A stretch of 64,000 nt of DNA from Henckelia pumila (Eukaryota > Streptophyta > Magnoliopsida > Lamiales > Gesneriaceae), in assembly GCF_033568475.1 (NCBI RefSeq), contig NC_133122.1, positions 153,250,361 to 153,314,360 of the forward strand, in the 5' to 3' direction. Below are positions 24,305-36,440 of the stretch, piece by piece; the first letter of the stretch is position 1; each line of letters opens with the position of its first letter. Below the pieces are notes generated by a model that was not told the DNA's origin, did no database searches, and worked only from the letters and a program-made list of their open reading frames with translations. The translations under genes and the position numbers were made by a program.

Positions 24305-27300
24305 TAATTTGTATAAAAATATGTTTTCGACTATATAATTATGTTAAACCATTTTATTTAATCAAATTCTACATTTATTTATTTTTTTATAAAAATAAAA
24401 AAGACTATGAGGAAAGGTAGTTTTGATGTAAATTTGGGGATAATAACGTATGAGAGTCTCTGTTTTGCTAAGCTTAAGAATTTCTGCAATTTTTCGAAAG
24501 TGCCCTTTTTTTAAATAATAAAATAAAATAATAATGATTAAAAAAAAGAAATATATTGCGAACCACCCACTAGTTAGAAGTCAACTTTTGTATTGTCCAC
24601 TCAATTTTTCTTTTTCTACTTGTTTCGTTGGATCCATCATGTGAACGAACCAGTGTATCATGTGTAAGTGTTTTAAGTAGACTACCCGTGCTTAAACGAC
24701 AAAAAAATATATGTAATTTTTAAAAAATTCATCATAAAAGGACATTTTGCATGTTACTTTCTTCTCTCATGCAAATAAGTTTGTTTCTGGCTAACAAAAA
24801 AATGTTTGTTTCTTTATCGAAAAAGAAAATAAAACTTATATATTTGAGTCGAAAAGGGTATTTAGAGTCATCACACATTTTACTTTTTTGGTCTCATGTA
24901 AAAAGTTTGTTTTGTTTATCAGAAAACCTATATATTTAAGACAGAACAAGTAATTAGAGTGACTGGAGAAAGTGTTTGATGGGATAAAAAGATTTAGCAT
25001 GTATTTAGGGGACAGATTAAAATGACTTAGATATAAATTATGCATAAATTTTGTAAGAATAATTTTGTTTGGAGAGCCTAAATTTTAGACATCGGAACAT
25101 ATTTGACTGTTAATCCTATTTTTGATTGTGAAAAGTATTAGTTATTACAATTTTGCTGGGGTTGACTTTACCAACTACCTAACGATGTGATGGAATAGGA
25201 CATAAAGAAAGACTAATCATGATGTTAATAATGTCAACTCCTACTTTGGATTTTTGACTTGGTATTGGTCCTAGCAAATTTGTGAGTGTTTTCTTTTAGT
25301 GGGATTGAAAATTTTATACCTTTTTTTTTAAGACAAAATTGAGACCATATATGGTGTAAAATAAAAGTTATATTCCCAGATAAAAAACTTTGTAAGAATG
25401 ACTGTTGTTAACATTGTTTTGATTTGTTTTTGTGACCCAAAGAAAATATCTATCTGGATGAATATATAATTAATCATATGTTTGTGATTTTGGTTTAAAT
25501 AATAATAGGAAAAAGTCCCCATCGAGGAAGTGTTTGAGCAGTTGAAGTGCAGCCGTGAAGGGTTGAGTTCCGATGAGGGAAACACAAGAATTCAAATTTT
25601 TGGTCCCAACAAGTTGGAGGAGAAAAAGGTAATGAAACTGCTTTCCATAACTAATTTCTTTGTTACAATGCATGCATGGTTGTTATTGGCTATATAATTT
25701 TTTTTTTAATGATCAGCTTCTTGCTTGATTCTCCCTTGGATTGCAATGTATTTGATTATATCTGTGTGAAATGTGATTCAGGAAAGTAAAATTCTCAAGT
25801 TCCTTGGTTTTATGTGGAATCCACTATCATGGGTCATGGAAGCTGCAGCAATCATGGCCATTGCGCTAGCTAATGGAGGTGGCAAGCCCCCAGATTGGCA
25901 AGATTTTGTTGGTATCGTTTGCTTGCTCGTTATCAACTCCACTATAAGTTTCATCGAAGAAAACAACGCTGGAAATGCAGCTGCTGCTCTTATGGCTGGT
26001 CTTGCTCCTAAAACCAAGGTATACGAATCGATTTAAACAGGAATTTTAATCATTTGATGATATATATTGTTTCTCATATTAGATGATGATCTCTTGATCA
26101 CACAGGTACTTAGAGATGGTCGATGGAGTGAGCAGGAAGCAGCCATTCTAGTTCCCGGAGATATCATAAGCATCAAGCTCGGAGACATCGTTCCAGCTGA
26201 TGCTCGTCTTCTTGAAGGCGATCCGTTAAAGATTGACCAATCTGCCCTCACCGGAGAATCCCTTCCCGTTACCAAGAATCCCTACGACGAGGTTTTCTCA
26301 GGTTCAACTTGCAAACAAGGTGAACTCGAGGCCATAGTCATTGCCACCGGGGTCCATACTTTCTTTGGGAAAGCAGCACATCTTGTGGACAGCACCAATC
26401 AAGTGGGACACTTCCAGAAAGTGCTCACCGCCATTGGTAACTTCTGTATTTGTTCGATTGCCATTGGTATGTTGGCTGAGATAATCGTCATGTATCCGAT
26501 TCAGCACAGGCCATATAGGCAGGGAATCGACAATCTCCTTGTTCTTTTGATCGGAGGTATTCCAATTGCTATGCCCACCGTCTTGTCTGTCACAATGGCT
26601 ATCGGATCCCACAGATTATCTCAGCAGGGTGCCATCACGAAAAGAATGACAGCAATTGAGGAAATGGCCGGCATGGATGTCTTGTGCAGTGACAAGACTG
26701 GAACTTTAACTCTTAACAAGCTTTCCGTTGATAAAAGCTTGATCGAGGTCTTTGCGAAGGGCGTGGATCCAGATCACGTCTTGCTTCTTGCCGCAAGGGC
26801 ATCAAGAACTGAAAATCAAGATGCTATTGATGCTGCCATTGTTGGTACACTAGCTGATCCAAAGGAGGTATTGTATTACTACTTTTCTTGCCCTATATTT
26901 TTAGATAGATTTAGAAAGGAGTGTGTTTAGACGAAATGTAATTGATTTTTCAGGCAAGAGCTGGTATTCGTGAAGTGCACTTTTTCCCGTTTAACCCCGT
27001 GGACAAGAGAACAGCATTAACTTACGTAGATTCAGACGGAAACTGGCATCGAGCAAGCAAGGGAGCCCCTGAACAGGTGCTTCTGATTTCCATTTTGTTG
27101 GTCTGCTGCTTCATGAGTATTGTACATAAATAGTTTCCTTAAACATGGAATATTTATTCAAATATATCCTCTTTCCTTGAATCAGATCCTAACTCTCTGC
27201 AACTGCAAGGAAGACTTGAAGAAAAAAGTTCATAGTGTCATCGATAAATTTGCAGAGCGTGGGCTTCGTTCACTGGCAGTTGGTCGACAGGTTTGTTAAC

Positions 27301-29901
27301 ACTTCCTTATAGCACACTTGTTTCTCATCATGCACACTTCTTCTTCTTTTCATCTTGTACCGTTATTCTATTAGAGACAAGGATTTTTTAGACAGATGTT
27401 TAATGTTTCTCAGGAAGTTCCAGAGAAATCAAAGGACAGCCCAGGAGGTCCATGGCAATTTGTTGGGCTCTTGTCCCTTTTTGATCCTCCAAGACACGAC
27501 AGTGCGGAAACTATCCGCAGGGCCTTAAATCTTGGTGTAAACGTCAAAATGATTACTGGTAAATGAACTTTCCTGGATATGAAGTCCCAGAAACAAGATA
27601 CATTTCTTCTGAACCAACCTCATATTCATTTCTTTTTTCTTGAAAATTAGGTGATCAGCTTGCCATTGCTAAGGAGACGGGGCGTAGGCTTGGGATGGGA
27701 GTAAATATGTACCCTTCTGCTTCTTTACTCGGCCAACACAAGGATGAGTCCATATCTGGCCTGCCCGTTGAAGAATTAATCGAGAAGGCCGATGGTTTTG
27801 CTGGGGTCTTTCCAGGTCCGGTTTTTCATCTCTATCTCTCAGTTTTTCCCCTCTTTGTTTCCTAAATTAACAAATAGAAGTTTCCTTACTTTTTTTTCCC
27901 TTTCCATACAGAGCACAAATATGAAATTGTGAAGAAATTGCAAGAGAGGAAACACCTTGTTGGAATGACCGGAGATGGTGTGAACGACGCCCCGGCTCTA
28001 AAGAAGGCAGATATCGGTATTGCTGTTGCTGATTGTACCGATGCTGCAAGAGGTGCTTCTGATATTGTGTTGACCGAGCCAGGGCTTAGTGTTATCATTA
28101 GTGCAGTTTTGACAAGTAGAGCTATTTTCCAAAGAATGAAGAATTATACAGTTAGTTATTTCCTCTTCTCTTCCATTTCCATAGATAAATTTTGGTCCAA
28201 GTGAACTTAAATGCTTTTTCTGATTACATTTTTGCAGATTTACGCAGTCTCCATTACAATCCGTATTGTGGTAAGTTTATGGACTAAAGCGCTGACACTC
28301 GGTTTCTGGTTTTGGTAATTTTACTTATATATTGCGAGTTTTGCTTGATTATATCATCCACTTCTTGATTTCAGGTTGGTTTCATGCTTATTGCTTTGAT
28401 TTGGAAGTTCGATTTCTCTCCCTTCATGGTTTTGATCATCGCCATTCTTAATGATGGTGAGTTACCGGATTGTATGAATGTTTCCTGTTTTGTCATATTC
28501 TGGAAAATAAAAACATGGCATCTGATCGGCAAATCTGGTCTACTCAGGTACCATTATGACCATTTCGAAGGATAGAGTGAAGCCATCTCCATTGCCAGAT
28601 AGCTGGAAGTTGAAGGAGATTTTTGCCACCGGCGTAGTACTCGGAGGTTATCTTGCATTGATGACGGTTATATTCTTCTGGCTGATGCATGAAACTACCT
28701 TCTTCCATGTAAGGAAAATGACTGTCTCTTCTTACCATTAGCGAGCTTGATGTTCTGCCTTGGGGCTAAAGATTTATACCCCAGACATTTAGGGAGAATT
28801 TCTATCTTTGTCTATTTATCAAATATAAATGTATATAAGCCTGAATGCCTGCCCTTACCAACTTCCTTCTAGCCCTACTGCTGTTTGACGTATGAAAACT
28901 CAACCATGGGTTAATGGTCTATGTCCTTTCATTTTTGGCAAATGCAGGACAAATTCGGTGTTAAAGATATTAGAAACAGTGAATATGAAAAGATGGCTGC
29001 TCTATACTTGCAAGTGAGTATTGTTAGCCAGGCTCTCATTTTTGTGACTCGGTCACGCAGCTGGTCATATTGTGAACGACCCGGAGCTCTTTTGATGATT
29101 GCTTTTCTTATTGCACAACTGGTAATGGTTATATCCCTCTATTGTTCCTCAGAAAATATGTACTCTTTTGTTAGTTATCATGGTCTAAACTCTGTGGTAC
29201 GGAAACTGATATGTTTGTGTAGGTTGCAACTCTTATTGCGGTGTACGCCAACTGGAGTTTTGCTAGAATTAAAGGATGTGGTTGGGGATGGGCTGGTGTC
29301 ATCTGGCTTTACAGTGCTGTATTTTACGTGCCACTCGACTTAATGAAATTCGCTATCCGTTATATCTTGAGTGGAAAGGCTTGGCAGAATTTGTATGACA
29401 ACAAGGTAATGTCATATATGTATTCGACATGTAAATTAAAAAATGCCTTCTTCTCTCCATGTTGGGTAGCATATATGACATAATAGTCGAAGCGTCAAGC
29501 TTGAACTGGAGTGGAATTTAAAAATTTTGAATTTACTTTGAAACAGATTGCTTTCACCAACAAGAAAGATTATGGGAAAGGGGAGAGGGAAGCTCAGTGG
29601 GCTCTTGCTCAAAGAACTTTACACGGCCTCCAAACGCCAGAAGTTTCAAACATCTTCAACGAGAAGAGCAACTACAGGGAACTTTCTGAAATTGCCGAAC
29701 AAGCCAAGAGGAGAGCCGAGATTGCAAGGTAACATAACGTTTTCTCCTATGAAGAACACTGAAAATGAAACAGAAGGTAACATGTTTTTCCATGTTTATT
29801 ACAGGCTTCGTGAGTTGCACACGCTCAAGGGTCATGTTGAGTCAGTCGTAAAACTTAAAGGGCTCGACATTGAGACGATCCAGCAGCACTACACCGTGTG
29901 A
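22517..29901 (+). CDS. Plasma-membrane H+-ATPase (P3A-type proton pump)
   Basis: Pumps protons out of the cell using ATP and energises secondary transport. Sixteen exons join in frame to 954 codons, normal for the family: 22517-22573, 25509-25628, 25782-26018, 26106-26867, 26954-27076, 27186-27290, 27414-27558, 27651-27815, 27912-28150, 28238-28270, 28375-28456, 28548-28708, 28948-29121, 29223-29405, 29547-29728, 29805-29901. All introns are GT-AG. Seen: actuator LTGES; phosphorylation site [12 protein letters not shown] (Asp about 334, base 26691); SKGAPEQ nucleotide-binding motif; [16 protein letters not shown] hinge; ten expected membrane segments; C-terminal autoinhibitory region with AQRTLHGLQ and [19 protein letters not shown]. 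It ends QQHYTV, whose penultimate Thr is the 14-3-3 switch once phosphorylated. Start: first ATG, context CCAACATGG. Odd: the 2.9-kb first intron, and Cys in [10 protein letters not shown] where Ala is usual. Closest to AHA/PMA genes; I cannot assign the paralogue. Confidence 0.97.
23373..23422. repeat. (AT)n microsatellite in H+-ATPase intron 1
   Basis: About 25 uninterrupted AT units. Just after it, at 23461, CTAGCATCACGCGATGTGTG looks like a Helitron 3' end on the - strand, but no 5' end was found. Confidence 0.9.
24260..24298. repeat. (TA)n microsatellite in H+-ATPase intron 1
   Basis: About 19 perfect TA units. Confidence 0.9.
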
Positions 29902-30929
29902 AGAAGCTGCTGCATAACCAACGTTATGGCTCAGAAGATCAAATTTGCGGTTTAAGTAACACACACGCCCGAAAATAAAAAGAAAAAGAAAAACCTTGCC
30001 TCACTCAACAAATTCAAAGAGGTTGTGTTTTTGTGCCATAGTTGTTTCTGATGTATTTATTTTGTTCTCTGATGTGTATCTTAAAGGGCTGGCAGAAGGA
30101 TTTTCTGTCTGATATTTGACTCCATTGTGAGCACAATGGAATGATCTTGTCACACTTCTTCCATCTCAAATATCTTGTTTTTCTCTCTCGTTTCTTGATC
30201 TTGTGCCTTCTCCTTTCTTGTAAAGTGACCACATTCAATGGTTGGTTTAATTTGCTTGTGTTGATTTGATTGAAATAACTGTCTGTCTAGTAAAACTAAA
30301 AAGTTGATTTGATTGAAATAACTGTCTGTCTAGTAAAACTAAAAAAATCGAAAAAAGAGCCAACTCTGATAATAACAATAATTGATTCACCCTGGATTTC
30401 GACTGTAAACGTGAGTAAAACTAATTGAGACACATATTTGCAGTTTTTGGCCTTGGTCCTAACGTCGCCACGACCCCAATCTTTTGTACAAACCTGTGAC
30501 AGGACATTGTTCAGACCTACCCGTCTTGTGCAACTACTGAAATAATAATCAGACCATAACTCTGTGACTGATATTTTGAATTATCTAAAAGGGAGGAACA
30601 CCTTGTTAAAATGAGCAAGTCTTAATCGGTACTGTATTTCAAGCTAAACGATACTGGAACGAAGGGGAACTACCAACTACATAACTTAGCTTCAAACCTC
30701 AAGTATCACTATACAATTTTTAGGATCTCATAATAGATTAACCATCAACAATGAGTGATGGTTGTCCACAACATTACCGCGGATATGGATCATAAACCAT
30801 CCTAGTACGTTACAGTTCAATATGAACTCAACACTCTCTTATTACTGTAAAATTATGTAGTATACTCTGTTCACAGTTGAGTACAAAAAAGCATACACTA
30901 TAATGATCTTTCCACAATTTCAAATCTTC
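29902..30929 (+). other. H+-ATPase 3' UTR and intergenic spacer to the plastid gene
   Basis: AATAAA-like GAAAATAAAAAG lies at about 29972, and T-rich sequence follows near 30055-30090. A 43-bp perfect tandem duplication lies at 30260-30345. No further gene. The H+-ATPase and the next gene converge here, so their 3' ends share this 1-kb spacer. Confidence 0.55.
30260..30345. repeat. Perfect 43-bp tandem duplication
   Basis: The unit starting GTTGATTTGATTGAAATAAC and ending AGTAAAACTAAAAA occurs twice back to back with no mismatch, which implies a very recent event. Confidence 0.92.
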
Positions 30930-32037
30930 CTAGTATTCATCATCATCATCATAGTCTTTGGATCGGAAAAATCGCCTAAGAACGGCAGAAACTGCACTAA
31001 GAACAATAAACAAAACAAAGAGATCGAATCCGCCTCCAACGCCAACAGCCACACTTGGACCTGGGGCGAAAAATGAAAAAGGAGACCAGCCCCAGCCTCC
31101 GTAAAAAGGAACACCAAGCCCGTAGCCGTATCCTCCTACTAGAGGAGGAGCAACTGGTGGGTTGATAAACACATTGGTCCTGCAAAGACAAGTAGCATTC
31201 AGCTTGTATGGAAAAGGGAAAACTTGTGCAAGAATCCAACTTTCAGCCCACACATCAAAATTCTTGAAAAACATTTGGTCCTTCCTACAATCTTGGTGAT
31301 AAAGAAAACAAATTTCACAGAGGTGCAACAGAGCTTGAATTTAGGAAGTCCGATAGAGCTCGGTTAGCGATATCTGAGTTTAATATTGAGCTAGAACCCA
31401 TATTACCACACTATCTCCTGAGTTCATAAGCTTGCTTAATCTTCAAACACATGTAAAAACAATGAATATATCACATTTAGCGTTAAATTATTTGTTAACG
31501 CTTCTTAAGAAGTTCATTTTCACGACAGAATATTCAACAGTCAACTGACAAAATGTTCTGAACTTCACTTGGCGGCATCATATGAGTTAGAATCCCATAA
31601 AAGTAACTACCTCGAATTGTTGATTCTTGGGCCAGCAGAGCGTGGCGGAGGCGCAGACTTGAAAGCCGAGCCACCAATCCGACCACCAGTCTTGGCGGCG
31701 GTCGCCGGGTCAACCGATCCGAGCGTCAAAACACCAGCTGCCATAGCAACAAGCGCCAATTTCGCCAAGTGATTTTCACTTCTGCTGTCAAACACCAGCT
31801 CTAAACAATCAAGAATCTTGCTACCAAGTGACAAGCCATGAAAACGGGACAAGGAAACACAAGCAACTAGAGAAAAGAGTGAATTAGTTACCTTGAAGAA
31901 TCATTATTTTCATCTGGGCTACACCTGCAGGATACACAAAAAGGCTTTACATTGGGGAAAAGGGATTTTCTTGTGGGTGTGAAAGTAGTTGCGGGAGAGC
32001 TGGGGAAGAAGCTACTCTCGAGCAAAGTGAGTGGCAT
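30930..32037 (-). CDS. Uncharacterised plastid-targeted membrane protein
   Basis: Three exons on the - strand, 32037-31892, 31784-31611 and 31179-30930, join to 190 codons (189 aa). The start chosen, MPLTLLESSFFPSSPATTF, gives a Ser/Thr/Arg-rich, acid-poor leader typical of a chloroplast transit peptide; an in-frame ATG 13 codons upstream (32076) is possible. A second hydrophobic stretch, LAKLALVAMAAGVLTLG, ends in DPATAAKTGG, resembling a thylakoid signal with an A-x-A cleavage site. Then come GGRIGGSAFKSAPPPRS, a Gly/Pro/Trp-rich part (GYGYGLGVPFYGGWGWSPF), one membrane segment (FDLFVLFIVLSAVSAVLRRF) and an acidic tail DYDDDDEY. The GGRxGGSxF motif recalls the start of plastid DUF1517/FLAP1-type proteins, but the protein is much shorter. 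Exon 2 begins at a CAGCAG double acceptor, allowing one extra Ser. Function unknown. Confidence 0.8.
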
Positions 32038-32076
32038 GATTTCAGTGAATTGCTTCAAATTTGGCTGTCCGTCCAA

Positions 32077-32436
32077 TCCAGGCCAAGGCCAGGGGGTTCA
32101 ACTTCAAGATTGAGATATTTTTGGTTAATAATAAATGTTTCTTGAGAGACGATTTAATTGGTGGTTGTGAAAGGTGGCACGTGTAGACATCGTACTGGAT
32201 CATTGGGATTTTGGTTTTTCTTGGGAGAGTGGATAATTGAGAAATTTGGCTGTAAACAAATAAATTTTAGGAGAGTGTTATTTACGAAAGCTTTGATGCT
32301 ACCTTATCCAATGGAGAAAATTCGACCCTACACCATGAGTAACGCGGAGGAGTGTGGGGCTCATTGATTTGAGTCAATTATGGAAGGTCACTTTGCTTAT
32401 GGGTATGTACAAAACCGTTGTTTATATTTCAAAAAA
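32077..32436. other. Upstream region of the plastid-protein gene
   Basis: No gene. It should contain the promoter for the - strand gene; I see no clear TATA box, as is common for plant photosynthesis-related genes. Confidence 0.4.
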
Positions 32437-32763
32437 TAGAAGTGTCAAAACGGGTCAGCGGGGCGGGTCGATCTACAACCGTCGCAACCCACCAAAAGGC
32501 GGGGCAGTGCGGGCCGGTCCACTTTTTAGGCGGATTGGAAAAACACCAACTCAATCCAACCCACCTATTTTAGGTGACGGGACGGGCCAACCCAACGGGC
32601 TTACGTGTAATTTGGCGGGTCAACCCGCAACCCACCACAACCCATCATTAGTTGGGCGGGGCGGCCCAATTTTAGGCGGGTTGAAAAATCATCAACCCAA
32701 CCCACCTGTTTTATATTGCGGAACGGGCCAATTTGACGGACCTAACTCATTTTGACAACTCTA
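32437..32763. repeat. hAT-derived MITE (GGCGGGTTGG type)
   Basis: Termini TAGAAGTGTCAAAACGGGTC and AACTCATTTTGACAACTCTA are imperfect inverted repeats. The flanking 8-mers TCAAAAAA and CCAAAAAA match at 7 of 8 positions. The interior is G/C-rich (CGGGCCAACCCAACGGG and its inverse), in contrast to its surroundings. Confidence 0.8.
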
Positions 32764-32981
32764 CCAAAAAATATTAATAACATTTTATCTTATCTAATTA
32801 ATTAAATATTATACAAAATTTTATTATGTTTGAGATAAAATACTAAATATCTTAATAGTTTTGATTAAAATTAAGATTTTTTTGACAGATTAAAATTAAG
32901 ATATAAAGGTATTATTTAAACCTATTTATATTATAAAGCCGCAATCAAAAACAATTGTTTGATGATGATGATTAACTCCTA

Positions 32982-33362
32982 CAAATGGCGCAAAAATCAT
33001 CTCATATTTGTTGGTGTTGTACATTGTGTCAAACACAACTACATCACCAAACACATTGTATGCACACCTTGATACAGGATCCACCCCAAAACATCTATGA
33101 AATCTGTTATCTGAATCAGTCTCAAAATCAAAGAAAAAGATGAGTTCCTCTCTTTCTCCGATGAAAAAAACTCAGTCAGTGTCTCGGCATCGATGCCCTT
33201 TTGTTCATCCCTCAGTTCTTTCTCAGAGTTTTTAATATCTCTTTTCGTGCAACCTACATGCTCTGGCCCTCCATACTCTATCTCCAATAACCGCATTTGT
33301 TGACAAGTTGGCACATTGGCTTCTGAAAATTGTTGAGTCAATGCTTTCTTTGCTACTGAAAC
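32982..33362 (-). pseudogene. FAR1/FHY3-related (MULE transposase-derived) fragment
   Basis: On the - strand, VSVAKKALTQQFSEANVPTC is followed by RLLEIEYGGPEHVGCTKRD and DEQKGIDAETLTEFF. After a one-base frameshift near 33140 it continues FETDSDNRFHRCFGVDPVSR and FGDVVVFDTMYNTNKYEMIF. This is the FAR1 DNA-binding-to-MULE transition, including the first catalytic Asp context (VVFDTxYNTNKY). It is cut off at 33362 by an LTR and has no start or end, so it is a dead fragment of a FAR1-like gene or of a Mutator transposase. Confidence 0.85.
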
Positions 33363-35554
33363 TGTAAGGCCAGAAAATATTAAATTATTAATTATGGGAT
33401 GTGAGAATTAAATGACATATTTTGAAAAAATATTTATTTGAGAAGTTATGGAAATTATAGATTTAATTTCCGTGCCGAAAATATTTAATTTGAGAATTTA
33501 CGGATTTTGATATTTAAATTGCGGGAATTCTTAAATTAAAAGATTAAATATTTGATTTGAATATTTATGGAATTTAAGATTAAATTCCAAGGTTCGAGAA
33601 TGAATATGATTTAATTCGAAGGTGAAACCCGATTAGAGACTGATTTGAAATATCGAAGTTTCAAGGGCTAAAGTGCAAAAGGCCGGGATTAATTGATTTA
33701 ATCCGAATTTATTTAATTTTAATCCGAGTATATTAATTTGGGAATATTTAGAGTTTCTATTTAAATTCTAATATTCTTAAATTATTTAGAATTGAAATTG
33801 AATTAAAAAGAGGGTCGATGACTAAATTGCAATTTTGGAAGTTTCAGGGACTAATGCAATTTTGGTAATACTTATCCGATTTTAATCTATTAATTAGATT
33901 GTATGCGTGTATGCTTACTAAGACTTCAGAAAGGAGCTGAAGCAGAAGCCGAGACATTTCCATTTCATTTGAATTTTCAATTTTCAAATCGCCGTAACTT
34001 TTGATCCGATCGTTCGATTTCAATTCCGAAAAGTGTTCTGAAATTCTTACGATGAAGGTTTCGATTTGATGTAAGTATTCTTATGATTTATTAAGGTTTC
34101 GAAATGATGATGGAACAAAACTCAGAAATGACGTGAAACTTTGTGTTTTGAATTCGGTATCGAATACGGCTCGACGATTTAATGTATGCACTTCTTATGA
34201 TTTCCAGCATATATTTTGAAATGTATAGCTGTTGAGATGTTGGTTTAGGATGATATGATACTGATATAGTATGGTTAAACTTGTTAGAATTGATTCGATA
34301 TCGTTTCGGTTACCGATTTTGTATCGTTACACCGTCGGATTGGAATTTGTTAGACTTTTGGCAGGTTACTTTTATCAAGAATGAAGTGAGCTTCGAGATG
34401 ATATGTTTAGTCTATGTATGCTTCATTTTTAGATTGATAGTGAAGAGTTAAGACTTTGATATCACAAGTTTTGAACCAAGGAAAGATTTGATCATGGTTC
34501 TATGTTTCTAAACTTGGAGTGTAATCGAAGTTGAACAATTTTTCATGTGAGTTCGTAACTGATTTTAAATAGCTTGATATGCTATATTTCAGATTTATAT
34601 TGAAGAGATTCGAACTAAAGAATATAGATTCGAGTTGAGAATGATTTGATGAAGATTTGAAGTTATCCTACCTTGAAGTGTAAAGGATGAATTTGAGCTG
34701 AAGTTGGAATATGAGTTTGTGTGATGATGGTTCAGATAGGGAACATCGTCAACTCGAGAATAACAGGTATAATATGACATCGAGATTCAGGACTATGATA
34801 CTCAAGATCGAGGAATCTTGAGTAGTTCGCTAAATCACATACTGATTATGTTTTGTTCTTGATTTAGAACTTGTTATTGATATTGTTGATCCATCACAGG
34901 TAGTGGATCTTTATTTGATTATGATTTGATATAAGATATGAATTGATTCTTTGCCAAGGTCGGATATGACCTTATTTTCTAGTCTGATGAGACGACGATA
35001 GATGGATATCCATGTCAAGATCGTATACGAATCTTGATGGCAACGAAGTGATAAGAATCAATTCTTGAGATAGCGCGCTATAGAAATTCGAAGGATATAA
35101 TTGAGAGATTTTGATTTTATAGTTTGAATCGATATGCTATTGAATTGATTTATATATATATGTTTCTTATACTGAGAATTATTTTCTCACCGGAGTTATC
35201 CGGCTGTTGTCTTGTTTTGTATGTGTGCATGACATCCGGTGGGGCAAGATCTTGTCGGAGATGACGTGATAGTTTACGAGAGAAGATTAGCACGTGAGAA
35301 CTCGGGTTTTAAGCTGAAGAATGGTAGTTGAATAGCATCAAACTTCGTAAAGAACTTTATATTTGAAGTTCGTTTATGATATGTTGAGTAGCTTGTCGAT
35401 TTGTACTTTATATGCTATTCAGTTGATGTATTAAACATATGATTTGATGCCTGGAACTTGTTACATGTATCTATGCATGTTGTAGTATTGATAACCTATG
35501 ATTTGACTTGGTTTTGAATGGATTTGAATTGGAAGTTCAAGTTGCGTGGTCACT
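33363..35554 (+). repeat. Gypsy LTR, probably solo or truncated
   Basis: It starts TGTAAGGCCAGAAAATATTA at the exact end of the FAR1 fragment and ends GCGTGGTCACTAC, similar to the GGTCACTACA end of the solo LTR at 16913. About 2.19 kb, AT-rich, with long runs of ATTTAATTTGA-like sequence and no protein-coding frame. I found no convincing 5-bp duplication, because the right side joins a copia element through a 70-bp-period duplication. Confidence 0.6.
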
Positions 35555-35636
35555 ACGGATCTGTTTGAAATTCAGTTACCAAATTTGTAAAACTCTCATT
35601 TTGAAATTCAGTTTCGTGGTCACTACGGATCTGTTT
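35545..35636. repeat. Direct repeat at the LTR/copia junction
   Basis: CGTGGTCACTACGGATCTGT plus TT occurs at 35545 and again at 35615, and TTGAAATTCAGTT also occurs twice between and around them. The second copy is native copia integrase code (IRSDHETEF on the - strand). The first is at the LTR end. Confidence 0.85.
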
Positions 35637-36440
35637 TATTGAAATATTTTTCTCATTCTCAACATGTTTGACAAAAGTTTTAAAATAATCAAAGGCATCA
35701 ATTTTGTGGGCTAAAAACAATGTCCATGTGAAACGTGGAAAATCATCAACAATGACAAAAGCATAAAGCTTTCCTCCTAGGCTAGCATTCCTCGAGGGAC
35801 CACATAGATCTAGGTGGAGAAGTTCAAGGGGCATAGAAGTAGATACAAAGTTTTTGCTTTTAAAAGATTCCTTTGTATGTTTGCCAAGTTGACACGCATC
35901 ACAAACAGAATTCAGTTTTAAATTAAATTTTTGCATACCAACAACTAAATCAAGTTTCAAAAGTTTTTCAATGGTACTAGGACCAACATGACCTAGTCGC
36001 CTATGCCAAAGAATGTTGTCATCAACATTCAAAGATTCAAGGCTTTTGATATTTGATAAAGATAAATTATTTAAAGAAACCTTGTATACATTTTCACTTC
36101 TATATCCTTTGAAATTTATGGATTTGTTAGTCGTGAGTGATATTGTGCAGTGTTGGGGAGTGAATTTGATTTCATAACCTCTATCGCACAATTGACTTAT
36201 GCTTAGTAAGTTATGCTTAAGTCCTTTTACTAGGAGTACATCATCAATCAAGCATGATTTAGAAATACCTATCGAGTCGATTCCTTCAATAGCTCCTTTG
36301 TTGTTGTCTCCAAAGGTGACAGTTCCCTTCTCTTTTGGTTTGACCGATTGGAGTAGCTCCTTGTTTCCCGTTATATGTCTAGAAAATCCACTGTCTAGAT
36401 ACCATATGCTAGGGAGAATAATTTTCATATTTTCCTGCAA
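35553..36440 (-). pseudogene. Copia protease and integrase N-terminal fragment
   Basis: 295 codons. WYLDSGFSRHITG is the copia aspartic-protease site; the usual Cys of DSGCSRHM is Phe here. It continues with ISISQLCDRGYEI-like residues (LLSISQLCDRGY). LWHRRLGHVGPSTIEKL with the later CDACQLGKH forms the GAG-pre-integrase HHCC zinc site. LELLHLDLCGPSRNASLGG holds the first catalytic Asp of integrase and KQIRSDHETEFQ the second. The third (Glu) is lost to the truncation. Confidence 0.88.

Noticed and set aside
26304..26612. 102-codon - strand frame in the H+-ATPase
   Set aside because: Antisense of the large conserved exon 4.
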